A stretch of 64,000 bases of DNA, from NCBI RefSeq assembly GCF_039941015.1, contig NZ_JBDVFI010000094.1; one strand, 5' to 3'. Position numbers and translations under genes: made by a program. The notes beneath the pieces were generated by a model, which saw only the letters and a list, made by a program, of their open reading frames with translations, searched no databases and had not been told where the DNA came from. Numbering within the stretch: the stretch's first letter is position 1; each line of letters begins with the position of its first letter. The DNA comes from Sedimentitalea sp039941015. Its GTDB lineage: Bacteria > Pseudomonadota > Alphaproteobacteria > Rhodobacterales > Rhodobacteraceae. Shown piece after piece: positions 26,410 to 35,070 of the stretch.

Positions 26410-28227
26410 TCAAAACTGCCAGAAATACAACGTCACCTTGCCAAACCGTCCTCGTACAGAATGGATTGCGCTATGGCTTGCGGGTATTGGCAATGGATCT
26501 TTGAGATAGGAGACAAAATCACTTGTCGCGGCGATGGTCGCGGACTCAACCTTGGCGATTTCGAGAAGGCGACTGCAGAGGTTCACACTGTCGCCGGTGA
26601 TGGTAAGCTGCTGCTGACGGTCGCTGCCCATGCGCGACAGAACGACCGCGCCCCGGTGAAGCCCTGTCCGGCACCCTAGGGGGTGCGCGAATCCCTCGGC
26701 CCGGCCGAGCGCACGGGTTTGGTGAGCGATATCTATGGCCGCTTGCAATGCGTTGGCCGCTGAACCCTCTGACGGATCGAACAGTCCGAACACGATCAGC
26801 GCACCGTCGCCCATGAAGTTCAGGACAACCCCTTCGCGTTCTTCCGCGATCTGCTCCAGAAACGTGTGAAATTTCTTGAGAAACGCCTCGGACTCTTCCG
26901 GTCCCAAATCTTGCGAGATTTGGGTAAACCCCGTCAGATCGACAAAGGACACGACCAGTTCATGGGTTTCCGGGACTAGCAGGAACTCTGGATTTTCGGC
27001 GATACGGTCGGCCAATGCCGGTGATTGAAATTTCTTCAGTGCTGTCACGGCCCGGTCCGACTGCGCCGCGCGGCGCTTTTCATGGGCGTAGCGAAGCATC
27101 GCGGCGACGGCCAATGGCACGCCGGCGCTCGCCAGCGGGAGGGCCGCACTCAACCAGATGCCAAATCCGAATGCCAACCAAACCACGGCTAACCACAGCG
27201 CCAAGACCCCTGCGGCCAGCGGAACGCCAATGGAAAGAGGCAACAACAGCGCCGTAACGAAACAGATCACCGCCAGAAGAACGGCAGACACCACATCGAT
27301 GTGCCTGATCATGTCGTCACGGCGCAGTAGCTCGCCGCCGATAAGTTGAGAGACCGCTGTTGCCATGACTTCGACGCCGGGCAGGTCGGGATCAAATGGC
27401 GTTGGAAACCGATCCCCAAGTGCTGTGGCCGTCACACCCAGAATAACCGCCTTGCCGGTCAGGTCGATCTGCTCGGCCTCGCGCAACAAATCCATTGCCG
27501 AGAGCATGGTGACGGTCCCTGTCGGACCGGCCAATCGCAATGGCATCTGCAGCCCCTTATCCAAGGGGATGACCCGGTGCCCGAGTGTCAGGGCGCCGCT
27601 GGCGAAATCCAGCGTCTCACCCGTGAACAGGGCCGCCGTCTGCCCAGCAAAGGAGGGCTGAAGGCCGTTGGGCGTCATGAACACCATCGGTACATGCTGA
27701 GGTGACCCCGAATGATCGGTGGAAATGTTGACGATACCCACATCGGCAGCGTCGCTGAACAGGGGCTGCGGCCACAAAACATCCTGGGTGAGCGGGACAC
27801 CTCGACCTCTTGACGCAGGGGAGAAGGTTCCAGCCGCGGCAATGACCGTCGGCAATTTCCCCAATGCCTCAGCTAGCGCCGTGTCACCCGCAGCGTTGCC
27901 CTTGTCTGTCAACAGGATGTCCACTGCGGCCACCGATGCACCTGCTGTCCTAATTGCATCGATGATGTCCGCCAGATTCCGGCGGCCCTGTGCCAGCGGG
28001 TTCGCGGTGGTCAATGTGGTGTCGTCAATGGCAACAATGACCACACGATTGTCTGGCTCGAGTGCCCCGAAGGTCGACAGGCGAAAATTGGTCAATGCTG
28101 TTTCCAGCGGGTCGAGAATGCTGGACTGGCCTGCGCGATGTGGCGCCGCGATCATGGCTGCCCAGATTGCGGCAGAAATCGCGGCAACGACTCCAAGAGC
28201 CAGTCGCCGTCGCAAGGGCAGTCTCAC
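26410..28227 (-). CDS. CHASE2-domain adenylate/guanylate cyclase (class III)
   Basis: This 605-residue membrane sensor-cyclase has an N-terminal helix (about 8-27), a CHASE2 extracytoplasmic sensor (about 35-320, including VVIVAIDD and AVDILLTDKG), three further helices (about 325-395) and a C-terminal cyclase domain (about 420-590). Both metal-binding aspartates are visible (VSFVDLTGFTQIS and NFMGDGALIVFG), as is the GLHRGAVV region. Product nucleotide is not certain. It overlaps the FecR-domain gene upstream by ATGA, a recurring pairing in proteobacteria. Confidence 0.9.
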   Translation of the reverse strand: MRLPLRRRLALGVVAAISAAIWAAMIAAPHRAGQSSILDPLETALTNFRLSTFGALEPDNRVVIVAIDDTTLTTANPLAQGRRNLADIIDAIRTAGASVAAVDILLTDKGNAAGDTALAEALGKLPTVIAAAGTFSPASRGRGVPLTQDVLWPQPLFSDAADVGIVNISTDHSGSPQHVPMVFMTPNGLQPSFAGQTAALFTGETLDFASGALTLGHRVIPLDKGLQMPLRLAGPTGTVTMLSAMDLLREAEQIDLTGKAVILGVTATALGDRFPTPFDPDLPGVEVMATAVSQLIGGELLRRDDMIRHIDVVSAVLLAVICFVTALLLPLSIGVPLAAGVLALWLAVVWLAFGFGIWLSAALPLASAGVPLAVAAMLRYAHEKRRAAQSDRAVTALKKFQSPALADRIAENPEFLLVPETHELVVSFVDLTGFTQISQDLGPEESEAFLKKFHTFLEQIAEEREGVVLNFMGDGALIVFGLFDPSEGSAANALQAAIDIAHQTRALGRAEGFAHPLGCRTGLHRGAVVLSRMGSDRQQQLTITGDSVNLCSRLLEIAKVESATIAATSDFVSYLKDPLPIPASHSAIHSVRGRFGKVTLYFWQF

Positions 28228-28736
28228 CGTCCTAAACGGGACAACAGGGCGCGAACGCGGTCTTCGCCCCAGGTCTTTACCTCCAGACTTTGTCCGGGTG
28301 TCACGTCGACACCTTGACCAGCAGTCAGATCCACCGATTTACTCGACCCGCGCCGGTGACGGACATTGACCGCCCCTCGGAGGACGAAAACCGCCGTTGA
28401 CTCCGATTGAATATCGACAGCGTAAACCGTACCGCGCACAGCGGCGATTGCGTGTGGTGTCCGGATTTGCGGAACCGCGCCGCCTTGTTCTACTTCGATA
28501 AGAACTGTGCCCTGACTTAGGGTCACGCGCTCTGGCAGGTCGTTGGGGCCATTGACGATGCCCATTTCGGTCGCGACATCCATTTCAATCACCAGATTTC
28601 CGGCACAGCTGAGAACATGGCGATCCGGGCCGGTCACAGTCGTCAGCACACAGTTTTCAGGCATCTGTGCGCTTGCCTGCACCGCGTGAAGAAGCAACAC
28701 TATCGAGACACTCACCATTCTCGCAAAACTCATCAT
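28224..28736 (-). CDS. FecR-domain periplasmic protein
   Basis: This 170-residue exported protein has a Sec signal (MMSFARMVSVSIVLLLHAVQASA) and a FecR beta-domain (about 75-150) with IRTPHAIAAVRGTVYAVDI and VFVLRGAVNVRH. The start at 28736 (or the adjacent ATG at 28733) is supported by AGGCGG upstream and by the signal peptide; a 15-residue extension is unlikely. It has no membrane anchor, so it is not a classical anti-sigma factor. Coupling to the CHASE2 cyclase gene suggests it supplies or modifies the periplasmic input of that sensor. Confidence 0.85.
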   Translation of the reverse strand: MMSFARMVSVSIVLLLHAVQASAQMPENCVLTTVTGPDRHVLSCAGNLVIEMDVATEMGIVNGPNDLPERVTLSQGTVLIEVEQGGAVPQIRTPHAIAAVRGTVYAVDIQSESTAVFVLRGAVNVRHRRGSSKSVDLTAGQGVDVTPGQSLEVKTWGEDRVRALLSRLGR

Positions 28737-29059
28737 AAAACCGCCTGTCACTTGAGGGAAAAATTGGTCATTTGCGCGCAAGATAGCACATACCTGCGGG
28801 CTTCACAGTGCGGACCGTCGGGTTTGGGAACAGACGGTAAAAAAATCTGCCGCCAGTGGGTTTGAAAAGGGCAGAGCTGAGCAGCCGATGCAATCCTAGT
28901 AAGGCGCGTCTCCCGGTGCAGGACAGGAGTTGAAACGGCGCCAATACACGCGGAGCGTGAAAAATATGGAGAATCGGTGTAAGGTAACAGCGTGTCAGAA
29001 TCTCCCGAGATGATCCGGGGGGTCGGTATGTTCAATTTCGACAGAAAGGGAAACCCGAC
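28737..29059. other. Divergent intergenic region
   Basis: This region separates the FecR/cyclase operon (minus) from a small plus-strand gene. It must hold both promoters. No repeat or hairpin stands out, apart from the AGAAAGGG ribosome-binding sequence just before 29060. Confidence 0.4.
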
Positions 29060-29242
29060 ATGGAAGCCATGAAGACAGCCGAATACGCGCGCGCACTCTA
29101 TCAGGTGCACGGAGATGCCGCCGAGGCAGAAGCAGCCCGCAAGGCGCGGGAATGCGATGATGAAGGACGGCGCCGAGATGCAGAGGACTGGACTGCTGTC
29201 CGCCGCTCTATCCGACAAATGCGTGGTGCAAATCAGAGTTGA
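29060..29242 (+). CDS. Small conserved-type hypothetical protein (60 aa)
   Basis: This 60-residue, highly charged, probably all-helical protein (EYARALYQVHGDAAEAEAAR...) carries AGAAAGGG ahead of its ATG. It resembles short proteins I associate with Rhodobacterales genomes, but I cannot name a family. A second ATG at 29069 is also possible. No membrane segment, signal peptide or metal motif. Function unknown. Confidence 0.6.
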   Translation: MEAMKTAEYARALYQVHGDAAEAEAARKARECDDEGRRRDAEDWTAVRRSIRQMRGANQS

Positions 29243-29520
29243 CGCCATAGATCAGGGGGCCGGTGCGGTGGGACATCATCGCGCCGGACCCTGATGCGGT
29301 GTCTCACGCGGGTTTGCGGTGTTGGACATAGGTGCGTCTGATTGAATCTCGCCCAACAACGGCGATCGTGCGGTGTTGTAACCGCATGCTGTGTCCCGAC
29401 GGCCAGCGTGTGCGCTACGCGTTCAGTGAGGCTAACGGTTCCCAATTTCTGTACGGCGGGGCTGGTGCGGCGTCAGGTGGGCGTTTATGAGTTTGGTCCC
29501 GGATTACACAGGAGCCACTC

Positions 29521-31839
29521 TTGAACCAGACCACCGATCGGATCGCCCGCACCATCGCAACTGAAATTGCTGCCAGCCCGCGTCAGGTGGCCGCCGCGAC
29601 GGCGTTGCTGGACGAGGGCGCGACGGTGCCGTTCATCGCCCGTTACCGCAAGGAAGTCACAGGCGGATTAGATGACAGCCAGCTGCGCACGCTGAACGAG
29701 CGGCTGGACTATTTGCGCGAGATGGAGGCGCGGCGCGCAACGATCCTCGACACGATCCGGGGGCAGGGTAAGCTGACCGACGATCTAGCCCGCAAGATCA
29801 CGCAGGCCGCCAGCAAGGCGACGCTGGAAGACATCTATCTGCCCTTCAAACCCAAGCGCCGTACCAAGGCGATGATCGCGCGTGTAAACGGGCTTGATCC
29901 GCTGTTGCGCGCCATACTGGACGACCGGACAGCGAACCCCGAAACACTGGCGGAGCGGTATCTGGGCGAGAACGTCGAGACCGTAAAGGCTGCACTCGAA
30001 GGCGCCCGCGATATTCTCGCCGAAGAGCTTGCCGAGAATGCCGACCTGCTGGGGCGGCTGCGGAATTTCATGCACGGCGAAGCGCTGGTTCTGGCGCGGG
30101 TCCAGGCGGGCAAAGAGGCCGAAGGTGCAAAGTTCTCGGACTATTTCGACCACAGTGAAAAATGGGCTGACATTCCCGCACACCGGGCGCTGGCGATCCT
30201 GCGCGCCTCCAAAGAGGGGATATTGACCGTCTCGATTGAGCCCGACCCTGAAACCGGCGCCGAGCGCGCAACAGGTATCGTGGCCCGTGCCATCGGCACC
30301 CCCGGCGACGGGCCTGGGGACGCATGGTTGCGGACGGCGGCGGGGTGGACCTGGCGGGTCAAGCTCAGCCTGTCGATGTTTCTGGACCTTCTCGCCGATC
30401 TGCGCCGTCGCGCACATGACGAAGCGATCCGTGTCTTTTCGCGCAACCTTAAAGATTTGCTTCTCGCGGCCCCGGCTGGTGCAAAGCCGACACTGGGGCT
30501 CGATCCGGGCATTCGTACGGGGGTTAAGGCGGCGGTTGTGGATGCCACGGGCAAGGTGCTGGACACTGCGACGCTGTACCCGTTTCCCCCGAAACGTGAC
30601 CTGCGGGGCTCGGAAGAGCAGCTATTGCATCTGATCCGCAAGCATGGCGTCGAGTTGATCGCCATCGGCAATGGCACCGCCAGTCGCGAGACCGAGAAAT
30701 TTGTGGGTGATACGCTCAAAATGCTGCCGTCAGGCCCAAAACCAACACGGGTCGTGGTGTCCGAAGCCGGCGCTTCAGTCTATTCCGCATCCGAACTTGC
30801 CTCGAAGGAATTTCCTGATCTGGACGTGTCCCTGCGCGGCGCAGTGTCGATTGCACGACGTCTGCAGGATCCGCTGGCCGAACTGGTAAAAATCGCACCG
30901 GAGAGCATTGGGGTCGGACAATACCAGCACGACGTCGATCAGCGCCAGCTGAGCCGGGCGCTGGAAGCGGTGGTCGAGGATGCCGTCAACGCCGTGGGTG
31001 TCGATCTCAACACCGCCTCTGCGCCGCTGTTGGCGCATGTCGCGGGGCTTGGCCCGCGGCTTGCCGAAGCCATCGTCGCCTATCGCGACGAACTGGGTGC
31101 CTTTCCGTCGCGCAAGGCGTTGCTCAAAGTGCCGGGCGTCGGGCCGAAAGCGTTCGAGCAGAGCGCCGGGTTCCTGCGCATTCGCGACAGCAAAGAGCCG
31201 CTTGATGCGTCGTCGGTGCATCCTGAAGCCTATGATGTGGCGCGACGGATCGTAAAGGCCTGCGGGCGGGATATCCGGCAGATCATGGGACAGGAGCAGA
31301 TCCTCAAGGCACTACAGCCCGAGGATTTCGTTGATGCTAGCTTTGGCCTGCCCACAGTTCAGGACATCATCTCGGAACTGCAGAAACCCGGCCGCGATCC
31401 GCGCCCAAGCTTCAAAACCGCGAGCTTTGCCGAAGGGGTCGAGTCGATTGGCGATCTGAAACCGGGCATGTCGCTTGAAGGAACGGTGACAAATGTCGCG
31501 GCCTTTGGTGCGTTTGTCGATGTCGGTGTGCATCAGGACGGTTTGGTGCATGTCAGTCAGTTGGCAGACCGCTTCGTGAAGGACCCGCATGAGGTGGTAA
31601 AGGCCGGTGATGTGGTTCGGGTGCGGGTGACAGAGGTGGATGTGGCACGTAAACGCATTGGTCTGACCATGCGCAAGCAGGGTGCCACGACCGATGGCGG
31701 TGGCGAAACAAGAGGCCCTCGCTCTGCCAAGCCGAACAAACAGGCCAGCAGCGCGCGACCCGGCAATCGCAACAAGCCGAGCGAAAAGGGGCAGGGCGCG
31801 CTCGGGTCAGCTTTGCTCGATGCGATGAAGAAGCAGTGA
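29521..31839 (+). CDS. tex: Tex family RNA-binding protein (transcription accessory protein)
   Basis: This 772-residue cytosolic nucleic-acid-binding protein has the Tex N-terminal helical region (1-190), a YqgF-like nuclease-fold domain (about 325-450, LGLDPGIRTGVKAAVVD), tandem helix-hairpin-helix motifs (about 500-560, AGLGPRLAEAIV and VPGVGPKAFEQ), and a C-terminal S1 domain (about 645-720, GTVTNVAAFGAFVDVGVHQD) followed by a basic tail. The start is TTG at 29521 with ACAGGAG seven bases upstream. Full length for the family. Confidence 0.93.
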   Translation: MNQTTDRIARTIATEIAASPRQVAAATALLDEGATVPFIARYRKEVTGGLDDSQLRTLNERLDYLREMEARRATILDTIRGQGKLTDDLARKITQAASKATLEDIYLPFKPKRRTKAMIARVNGLDPLLRAILDDRTANPETLAERYLGENVETVKAALEGARDILAEELAENADLLGRLRNFMHGEALVLARVQAGKEAEGAKFSDYFDHSEKWADIPAHRALAILRASKEGILTVSIEPDPETGAERATGIVARAIGTPGDGPGDAWLRTAAGWTWRVKLSLSMFLDLLADLRRRAHDEAIRVFSRNLKDLLLAAPAGAKPTLGLDPGIRTGVKAAVVDATGKVLDTATLYPFPPKRDLRGSEEQLLHLIRKHGVELIAIGNGTASRETEKFVGDTLKMLPSGPKPTRVVVSEAGASVYSASELASKEFPDLDVSLRGAVSIARRLQDPLAELVKIAPESIGVGQYQHDVDQRQLSRALEAVVEDAVNAVGVDLNTASAPLLAHVAGLGPRLAEAIVAYRDELGAFPSRKALLKVPGVGPKAFEQSAGFLRIRDSKEPLDASSVHPEAYDVARRIVKACGRDIRQIMGQEQILKALQPEDFVDASFGLPTVQDIISELQKPGRDPRPSFKTASFAEGVESIGDLKPGMSLEGTVTNVAAFGAFVDVGVHQDGLVHVSQLADRFVKDPHEVVKAGDVVRVRVTEVDVARKRIGLTMRKQGATTDGGGETRGPRSAKPNKQASSARPGNRNKPSEKGQGALGSALLDAMKKQ

Positions 31840-31889
31840 TGTCGAGTGATATGATTGGCGCAGCATCGTGAATGACTAGGCTATCGACG

Positions 31890-31920
31890 CCGCTCCCCGG
31901 CGGGTTGCACCGGGGAGCGG
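31890..31920. terminator. Strong stem-loop between convergent tex and bacterioferritin genes
   Basis: CCGCTCCCCGG, a 9-base loop, and CCGGGGAGCGG form a perfect 11-bp stem. It lies 51 bases after the tex stop and 68 bases beyond the bacterioferritin stop on the other strand. There is no clear U-run on either side, so it may act as a bidirectional transcript-end or mRNA-protecting hairpin. Confidence 0.6.
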
Positions 31921-31987
31921 AAGGCATTCGAACACAGAGCGCATCGCCTAGAGAGGGGGGTTGCGCACCGGATCTTGCCGTTCCGTG

Positions 31988-32473
31988 TTACGCTTCCTCT
32001 TCGTCTGCAAATGAGATCAGCTTGGCAGAGTAAGCTTTTTCGCCAATCCGGTCGATCAGATCAAGTTGGAGTTCGAGCCAGGATTTGTGCCCTTCTTCAT
32101 CAAGGACGATTTGCTCAAATAGTGTGCGGGTGCCGATATCGCCGGTCTCAGCCGCGTGCAGAGCCGCCTTGCTGTAAACCTCGATCGCTTCCTCTTCATC
32201 GGCGAGGTCGGACTTGAACATCTCCGGCAGCGAGGCAGCCTTTCGTGGGGCCTTGTCAAACGCGATCTCCGGCGTGGCCTTGAGAAACATCAGGCGTTCG
32301 ATGAACAGATCCGAGTGGCCGAGTTCTTCAGTCATTTCCGTACGCATCTGCGCGGCGAGTTTTGTCAAACCCCAATCGTCCAGTGTATGGGCATGCAACT
32401 GGTATTGATGGGCAGCGGTCATTTCCATGTTCACCGCACGTTGCAGATACTCGATAATTTTCTCATTCGACAT
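31988..32473 (-). CDS. bfr: Bacterioferritin-like iron storage protein
   Basis: This 161-residue protein has the four-helix ferritin fold and the Bfr diiron ferroxidase ligands: Glu17 (NMEMTAAHQY), Glu50 and His53 (EELGHSD), Glu in DEEEAIEVY, and Glu and His in LDEEGHKSW. It would oxidise ferrous iron and store it in a 24-mer. The position of the haem-binding methionine in E. coli Bfr (Met52 of EMKH) is leucine here (ELGH), so normal inter-subunit haem ligation seems lost. Single gene with the usual N-terminus EKIIEYLQRAVNMEMTA. The family assignment is secure; the haem-free state is inferred. Confidence 0.92.
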   Translation of the reverse strand: MSNEKIIEYLQRAVNMEMTAAHQYQLHAHTLDDWGLTKLAAQMRTEMTEELGHSDLFIERLMFLKATPEIAFDKAPRKAASLPEMFKSDLADEEEAIEVYSKAALHAAETGDIGTRTLFEQIVLDEEGHKSWLELQLDLIDRIGEKAYSAKLISFADEEEA

Positions 32474-33004
32474 TTTCTGATTTCCTTTCTTGAGCCACTT
32501 GAGGCTTGGTAGATTTGCCCCTCACGATATAGGGGTCCTAACGTAGATTGCCGTGCAGCGTCGGCAAGATTCTGCAAAGGCGCGCGCGATTGAGGCGACG
32601 CCGAGTGTGGAATGGTGTCGGTCGGGAAAAGATATGCGAATCCCTCGTCTGCTCACTCAAGCTATAGCGCGCGGAACGGGATGAGGTCGGTGACTTGGTC
32701 ACAGTTCTCGCAGAAATTTCAAGAATATTGTTGAGCCAACATATGACCCGCAACACAACGCCTTGGGTGTTTGACCCCACGGTTTGACGGTGCAAACTAG
32801 GCACCTTTCCAGTTGCTCCCCTGCCAACGCTTCATGATCGATTTCTGCAGGATATAGAGCCGCACACTTTCTTGGCCGTCGTGACGGGGGTCGGAGTCGG
32901 CACGTTAATGCCAACAATGCCGACCTGAATCTGCTGACCAAATTCCCGTGCGGTTTAGCCGGCCAGGTCATACTCAAGACAAGATGCAGGGAACGTATTC
33001 GAGT
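32474..33004. other. Intergenic stretch with a degraded dehydrogenase tail
   Basis: About 530 bases lie between the bacterioferritin gene and the end of the MarR gene, both on the minus strand. Apart from the aldehyde-dehydrogenase remnant at 32797-32954, I see no gene or strong structure. The bacterioferritin promoter should lie just above 32473. Confidence 0.5.
32797..32954 (-). pseudogene. Remnant of methylmalonate-semialdehyde dehydrogenase-like gene
   Basis: On the minus strand one frame reads AREFGQQIQVGIVGINVPTP, very close to the conserved segment of MmsA-type CoA-acylating aldehyde dehydrogenases (AxEFxxxIQVGMVGINVPxP). After a frameshift and loss of the expected FGGWK segment, another frame reads VRLYILQKSIMKRW and continues to a TAG stop at 32797, matching the family tail (VRFYTxxKTVTxRW). 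A stop codon precedes the first frame. This is a small decayed piece with the N-terminal bulk missing. Confidence 0.65.
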
Positions 33005-33508
33005 CTAGGAGGTCTCGGTTTCATCCCGCAAGGCAACAGTCGCATTCACGGCTGCCTCATAGTTGCGATCTGCAAAATCCAGCAGAAAGTTCAGCTCTGC
33101 CTCGCTATAGGTGCCGAGTTCTTCCAGCCAAGCTGCGTTCGTCCGCTTATTTATGGTACGTATCTCTTCGATGCGTTTCATGTCTGGGACCAGAAACACC
33201 CGCCGGCGATCGTTTGTGTCCCGTTCTCGCTTGATATACCCCGCCCGCTCGATCCGATCCACGACGCCGGTAATTGCTCCGCTTGTGAGGCCGGTTGCTT
33301 GCACCAGTTGCCCGGGCGTGACGTTTTCGCTCAACGTGATCATGAACAGGCACTCCAGATCTGTTTGATGAAGGCCAAGCTTTCCGGCGAGCACGCCACC
33401 ATAAAGCGTTCGCTGCGCGTTCGCCTCGCGGATTTTTCGCTCCAGCAACTCGACCCGTGCCTGTTTGTCGCGCGGCGCAGCATCTGAACTTTGGGGATTG
33501 ACAGACAT
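33005..33508 (-). CDS. MarR-family transcriptional regulator
   Basis: This 167-residue winged-helix regulator has the DNA-binding core at about residues 55-115 (LECLFMITLSENVTPGQLVQATGLTSGAITGVVDRIERAGYIKR) and the wing DTNDRRRVFLV. The start at 33508 removes an unsupported 12-residue extension that would cover the operator. It is divergent from the nucleoside hydrolase gene, with a perfect inverted repeat between them, so it probably autoregulates and controls the nucleoside locus. The ligand is unknown; a nucleoside or base is likely. Confidence 0.88.
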   Translation of the reverse strand: MSVNPQSSDAAPRDKQARVELLERKIREANAQRTLYGGVLAGKLGLHQTDLECLFMITLSENVTPGQLVQATGLTSGAITGVVDRIERAGYIKRERDTNDRRRVFLVPDMKRIEEIRTINKRTNAAWLEELGTYSEAELNFLLDFADRNYEAAVNATVALRDETETS

Positions 33509-33533
33509 GTGGGTAATTCTCTTACATAGCATG

Positions 33534-33552
33534 TATCTTAACAACTAAGATA
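33534..33552. promoter_or_regulatory. Perfect inverted repeat, probable MarR operator
   Basis: TATCTTA, five bases, TAAGATA: a perfect 7-bp inverted repeat of 19 bases, 25 bases before the MarR start and 50 bases before the nucleoside hydrolase start. A second small inverted repeat, TACAT-AGC-ATGTA, abuts it at 33523-33535. The size, AT-rich arms and divergent position fit a MarR dimer site. Confidence 0.7.
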
Positions 33553-33601
33553 AATGCAACGATGCCGCAAGCATCATGGTAAGGTCAACGCGAGACTCTG
33601 G

Positions 33602-34567
33602 ATGAAACACCCAATCCTGATCGACACTGATCCCGGACCGGATGATGCCTTGGCTATCCTGCTGGCGCTGAGTGCCAGAGACGCGCTGGATGTCGTCGGT
33701 ATCACGACAGTCGCTGGAAATGTTCCGGTTGCGCAGACCACCTTGAACGCGCTCAGGATCTGTGAACTCGCGGGCGATCTTGACGTCCCGGTTTATGCTG
33801 GGTGCGACCGTCCGATCCTGAGGCCGCTGCACACCGCAGAGTTTATTTGCGGAAAAGATGGGTTGGCGGGAATGAAGCTTGCGGATGCGAGCCGTGCGCC
33901 GGCTGCTCCGCATGCCGTAAATGCCATGATCGATCACTTGCGACAAAGCGATGTGCCGCTGAGGCTGTGTGCGCTCGGGCCGTTGACCAATATCGCTCTG
34001 GCCCTGAGAATGGCACCGGACATTGCTGCCAAGATCGACCGGCTGATCATAATGGGCGGCGCCCGCGATCTGGGCAACATAACGGCTGCGGCCGAGTTCA
34101 ATTTTTTTGTCGATCCCCATGCGGCCGCCATCGTATTCGACTCCGCCATCCCGATCACTCTGTTTCCTTTGAACGCGACCTATCAGGCCGTGGCGTCAAC
34201 CGAGCGGCTGGGCGATCTTGATGGCACTGCGCCGGTGCAGGCACAGGTGCTGTCGATGCTGCGGCGGAATCGCGCGGGAGGTGCGGCACTGGGTGGCGAC
34301 AAGGGTCATCCGATGCATGACCCCTGCGTCATCGCCTACCTGTTATGGCCCGACCTGTTTGAAGGGCGTGATTGCCATGTCGCCATTGAAACCGCCGAGG
34401 GCCCGACAGTGGGCAGATCGACGATCGACTGGTGGGGGCGCAGCCAGGAACCTCCCAATGCGCATGTGATCGGTGCCTTGGATGCCGACCAGATGTTTGC
34501 CCGTGTTGCAGTCAGCCTGCGCTCTCTTGATCACCGCCATGAATCAGACTCAAAGGCCAAATCATGA
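33602..34567 (+). CDS. Inosine/uridine-preferring nucleoside hydrolase
   Basis: This 321-residue enzyme hydrolyses the N-glycosidic bond of ribonucleosides, giving base and ribose. The calcium-binding, catalytic signature DTDPGPDDA is at residues 8-16; further family motifs are VAGNVP, CALGPLTNIALAL and the late HDPCVIAYLL with its active-site histidine and aspartate. The start at 33602 places the signature at the expected distance from the N-terminus. First gene of the plus-strand nucleoside cluster; it overlaps the next gene by ATGA. Confidence 0.92.
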   Translation: MKHPILIDTDPGPDDALAILLALSARDALDVVGITTVAGNVPVAQTTLNALRICELAGDLDVPVYAGCDRPILRPLHTAEFICGKDGLAGMKLADASRAPAAPHAVNAMIDHLRQSDVPLRLCALGPLTNIALALRMAPDIAAKIDRLIIMGGARDLGNITAAAEFNFFVDPHAAAIVFDSAIPITLFPLNATYQAVASTERLGDLDGTAPVQAQVLSMLRRNRAGGAALGGDKGHPMHDPCVIAYLLWPDLFEGRDCHVAIETAEGPTVGRSTIDWWGRSQEPPNAHVIGALDADQMFARVAVSLRSLDHRHESDSKAKS

Positions 34568-35070
34568 CACATATGCTTGCCGAACTGACGCACGAGGCGG
34601 AACGCTCGATTGATGCCATGAAGGTCGCAGCGCAACAGGCACGGCGGGATCACGCGGCCGCCGAACTGACTCGGCACATGTTGCTGACCACGGCGAAATT
34701 CATGGAACGGGGCAGGGAGCAGGCGGTTGAGGCCGTGGTTTCTGACTGGATGGGCGCCTGGAAGCTATCGCGCGATGAGTGGCCCGAGATTGCTGCTGAA
34801 ATGGAAGCACTGACTGGCGCATTCTTTGACTATTGCGTCTCGCCCTCGGATGATGCGGATCAGGCCGTGCGAGCAGCTTGGCAAAGTCTCAAGGTCGCCC
34901 ATGACACGCCGGAGCAAACGCTTGAGGATCAGATGGCGTGGCGATCGGTTTGTGCCCATGGATGGTGGGGCGATGTCAGCCCCGCGCCGGACGGATACCG
35001 GGATCACGACGCGGACCGCCCGAGAGACCCATTCTGGGCCAAGGCCTGCCCGCCGGAGTGCCTTGGATGA
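34564..35070 (+). CDS. Unknown 168-residue protein between nucleoside hydrolase and ribose-type permease
   Basis: I do not recognise a family. The protein is helical and charged in the first half (ELTHEAERSIDAMKVAAQQARRDHAAAELTR), then has a Trp-rich, Cys- and His-containing tail (MAWRSVCAHGWWGDVSPAPDG ... FWAKACPPECLG). There is no signal peptide or membrane helix, so it is cytosolic. ATGA overlaps on both sides (34564-34567 and 35067-35070) show that it is translated with its neighbours and tied to the locus. Stated function would be a guess. Confidence 0.75.
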   Translation: MTHMLAELTHEAERSIDAMKVAAQQARRDHAAAELTRHMLLTTAKFMERGREQAVEAVVSDWMGAWKLSRDEWPEIAAEMEALTGAFFDYCVSPSDDADQAVRAAWQSLKVAHDTPEQTLEDQMAWRSVCAHGWWGDVSPAPDGYRDHDADRPRDPFWAKACPPECLG

